NCBI GenBank assembly: GCA_029556545.1
Contig: JAKQEQ010000171.1
Span: 1-64,000 of the forward strand
Length of the DNA stretch: 64,000 nucleotides
Source: Candidatus Hydrogenedentota bacterium
Lineage (GTDB): Bacteria > Hydrogenedentota > Hydrogenedentia > Hydrogenedentales > JAGMZX01
Reading direction: 5' to 3'
Shown: one piece after another, positions 63,188 through 64,000 of the stretch
Position numbering within the stretch: position 1 is the first letter of the stretch
How the letters are laid out: every line of letters begins with the position of its first letter
Program-made: the position numbers and the translations under genes
Notes under the pieces: model-generated
What the model was told of the DNA's origin: nothing
Seen by the model: only the letters and a program-made list of their open reading frames with translations
The model's database searches: none

Positions 63188-64000
63188 CTACGCTATCTCC
63201 ACCGTGTTCTTGCCGGCGTTCTTGGCTCGATATAGCGCTTCGTCGGCGTGGCGGATGAACATCTCCGCCTGCTGTCCCTCCGAGTACAGGGCGACGCCGA
63301 TGCTCATCGAGGCGCCGTAATTCTTGATCTTCTGAAACTCCGCCCGCATCCGCTCCGCAACGTGCGCGCAGTTTTCCCGGTCCGCACCCATCAAGATCAC
63401 CGCGAACTCGTCGCCGCCGAGGCGGAACCCGTCGTCCGAGGTGGCCCGCACGCTCTTCCTGATGACGTCACTCACCACGACCAGCAGTTGATCGCCCACC
63501 TGGTGCCCGTGGGTGTCGTTGCAGGCTTTGAAATTATCAAGATCAATGAACATCAGGCCCAGCGCGAGACTGCGGTCGCGCGCGCGGTTGATGGCACCTT
63601 CGATCCGGTTCTGAAACGAGCGCTTGTTGAACAAGCCCGTCAAGGCGTCCTTCTCGGCCGCTTCCGCGAGTTGCTGCTCGAATTGGATCTTCTCAGTCAC
63701 GTCCTTGCACGACAGGAAAATGATGCGTTGCGACGCCACTTCGATGAACGTGGCCGTCACATCCACGTGCGCCAGCCTGCCGCTCGGGCACGCGATGGTC
63801 AGGTCCGCCATCGTGCCCTTGCCGCTGTGTGCGCAGATAGCCAACCATTGTTCCAGCCGGATGCGGTCCACGCCGTCGAAGAGTTCACACACCGGCACGC
63901 CCACAAGCGCTTCCGGAGTCCGTTCGGAGAGTTCGCGAAACGCCTGGTTCGCGTCCACGATAATCTGGTCTTCCGCGTTGACCAGGAGCATGCCGTCCAT
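63188..64000 (-). CDS. PAS-GGDEF diguanylate cyclase (cut by window edge)
   Basis: The visible 270 residues contain most of a PAS domain (about 1-110; LLVNAEDQIIVDANQAF) and a full GGDEF domain (about 118-270) with the catalytic motif RLGGDEFAV. It makes cyclic di-GMP from two GTP. The inhibitory RxxD site expected just before GGDEF is not in its usual place (RATSDDGF instead), so product feedback may be lost. The frame is still open at the window end, and the PAS domain lacks its first strand, so more sequence lies beyond. Confidence 0.93.
   Translation of the reverse strand: MDGMLLVNAEDQIIVDANQAFRELSERTPEALVGVPVCELFDGVDRIRLEQWLAICAHSGKGTMADLTIACPSGRLAHVDVTATFIEVASQRIIFLSCKDVTEKIQFEQQLAEAAEKDALTGLFNKRSFQNRIEGAINRARDRSLALGLMFIDLDNFKACNDTHGHQVGDQLLVVVSDVIRKSVRATSDDGFRLGGDEFAVILMGADRENCAHVAERMRAEFQKIKNYGASMSIGVALYSEGQQAEMFIRHADEALYRAKNAGKNTVEIA

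Overview
The window is 64 kb of GC-rich bacterial chromosome with densely packed genes on both strands. Start sites are mostly ATG or GTG with visible Shine-Dalgarno sequences, and many neighbouring genes overlap by 4 bp (ATGA or GTGA). No single marker names the species. Several traits together point to an uncultivated bacterium of the Hydrogenedentota/Planctomycetota (PVC-like) sort: a secreted HEAT-repeat protein ending in a discoidin domain, a Tat-exported Gfo/Idh/MocA oxidoreductase, a YfhO protein, a GxxExxY protein, a four-helix-bundle (S23) protein, and intergenic DNA built from interspersed palindromic repeats. This placement is inference.

Layout. 0-0.9 kb (minus): tRNA-Thr(TGT), tRNA-Tyr, tRNA-Gly, tRNA-Thr(GGT) and the 5' end of tuf, in the same order as the E. 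coli thrU-tyrU-glyT-thrT-tufB operon, with a visible promoter and a terminator-like hairpin in the leader. 1-4.4 kb: an unknown membrane protein, a 62-residue protein resembling the GspF N-terminus, comF, tRNA-Glu, and beside it a broken tyrosine recombinase. 4.6-13.6 kb: a signalling island with a receiver-PP2C phosphatase and a STAS protein on the plus strand, facing a four-gene minus-strand operon (receiver-kinase, large membrane kinase, lone receiver, hybrid kinase with three receivers and an Hpt domain). 14-25.9 kb: GNAT, methyltransferase, HEAT-discoidin protein, Tat oxidoreductase, AidB-like acyl-CoA dehydrogenase, four-helix-bundle cassette, FAD oxidoreductase and two glycosyltransferases. 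26-30 kb (minus): HDOD protein, universal stress protein, hisH, hisB and a phosphoesterase. 30.3-32.7 kb: a membrane-anchored repeat protein with a C-terminal Ser/Thr kinase. 32.8-39.7 kb (minus): housekeeping genes dut, M16 peptidase, pnp, rpsO, pgk and gap. 40.2-40.8 kb: a VapBC-like toxin-antitoxin pair.

41.1-60.7 kb (plus) is one very long co-directional gene string. It begins as a MoxR/Bat ('aerotolerance') locus: MoxR ATPase, DUF58, two von Willebrand A proteins, three BatD-like proteins and TPR proteins. It continues, mostly with 4-bp overlaps, through glnD, an HtrA protease, small unknown proteins and a secreted glucoamylase-like protein. Inside it lies a remarkable tandem array at 42.9-43.7 kb: an intact GxxExxY gene with a 103-bp internally deleted copy of its own unit on each side and a truncated copy beyond. 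The window closes on the minus strand with a YfhO protein and a PAS-GGDEF diguanylate cyclase cut by the edge.

The strongest candidates for something undescribed are the GxxExxY array and the repeat-family copy that forms the N-terminus of a nearby gene. Next are the duplicated receiver module shared by facing signalling genes, an interleaved (pseudoknot-topology) repeat at 32.7 kb, and the coupling of Bat genes to glnD and htrA.
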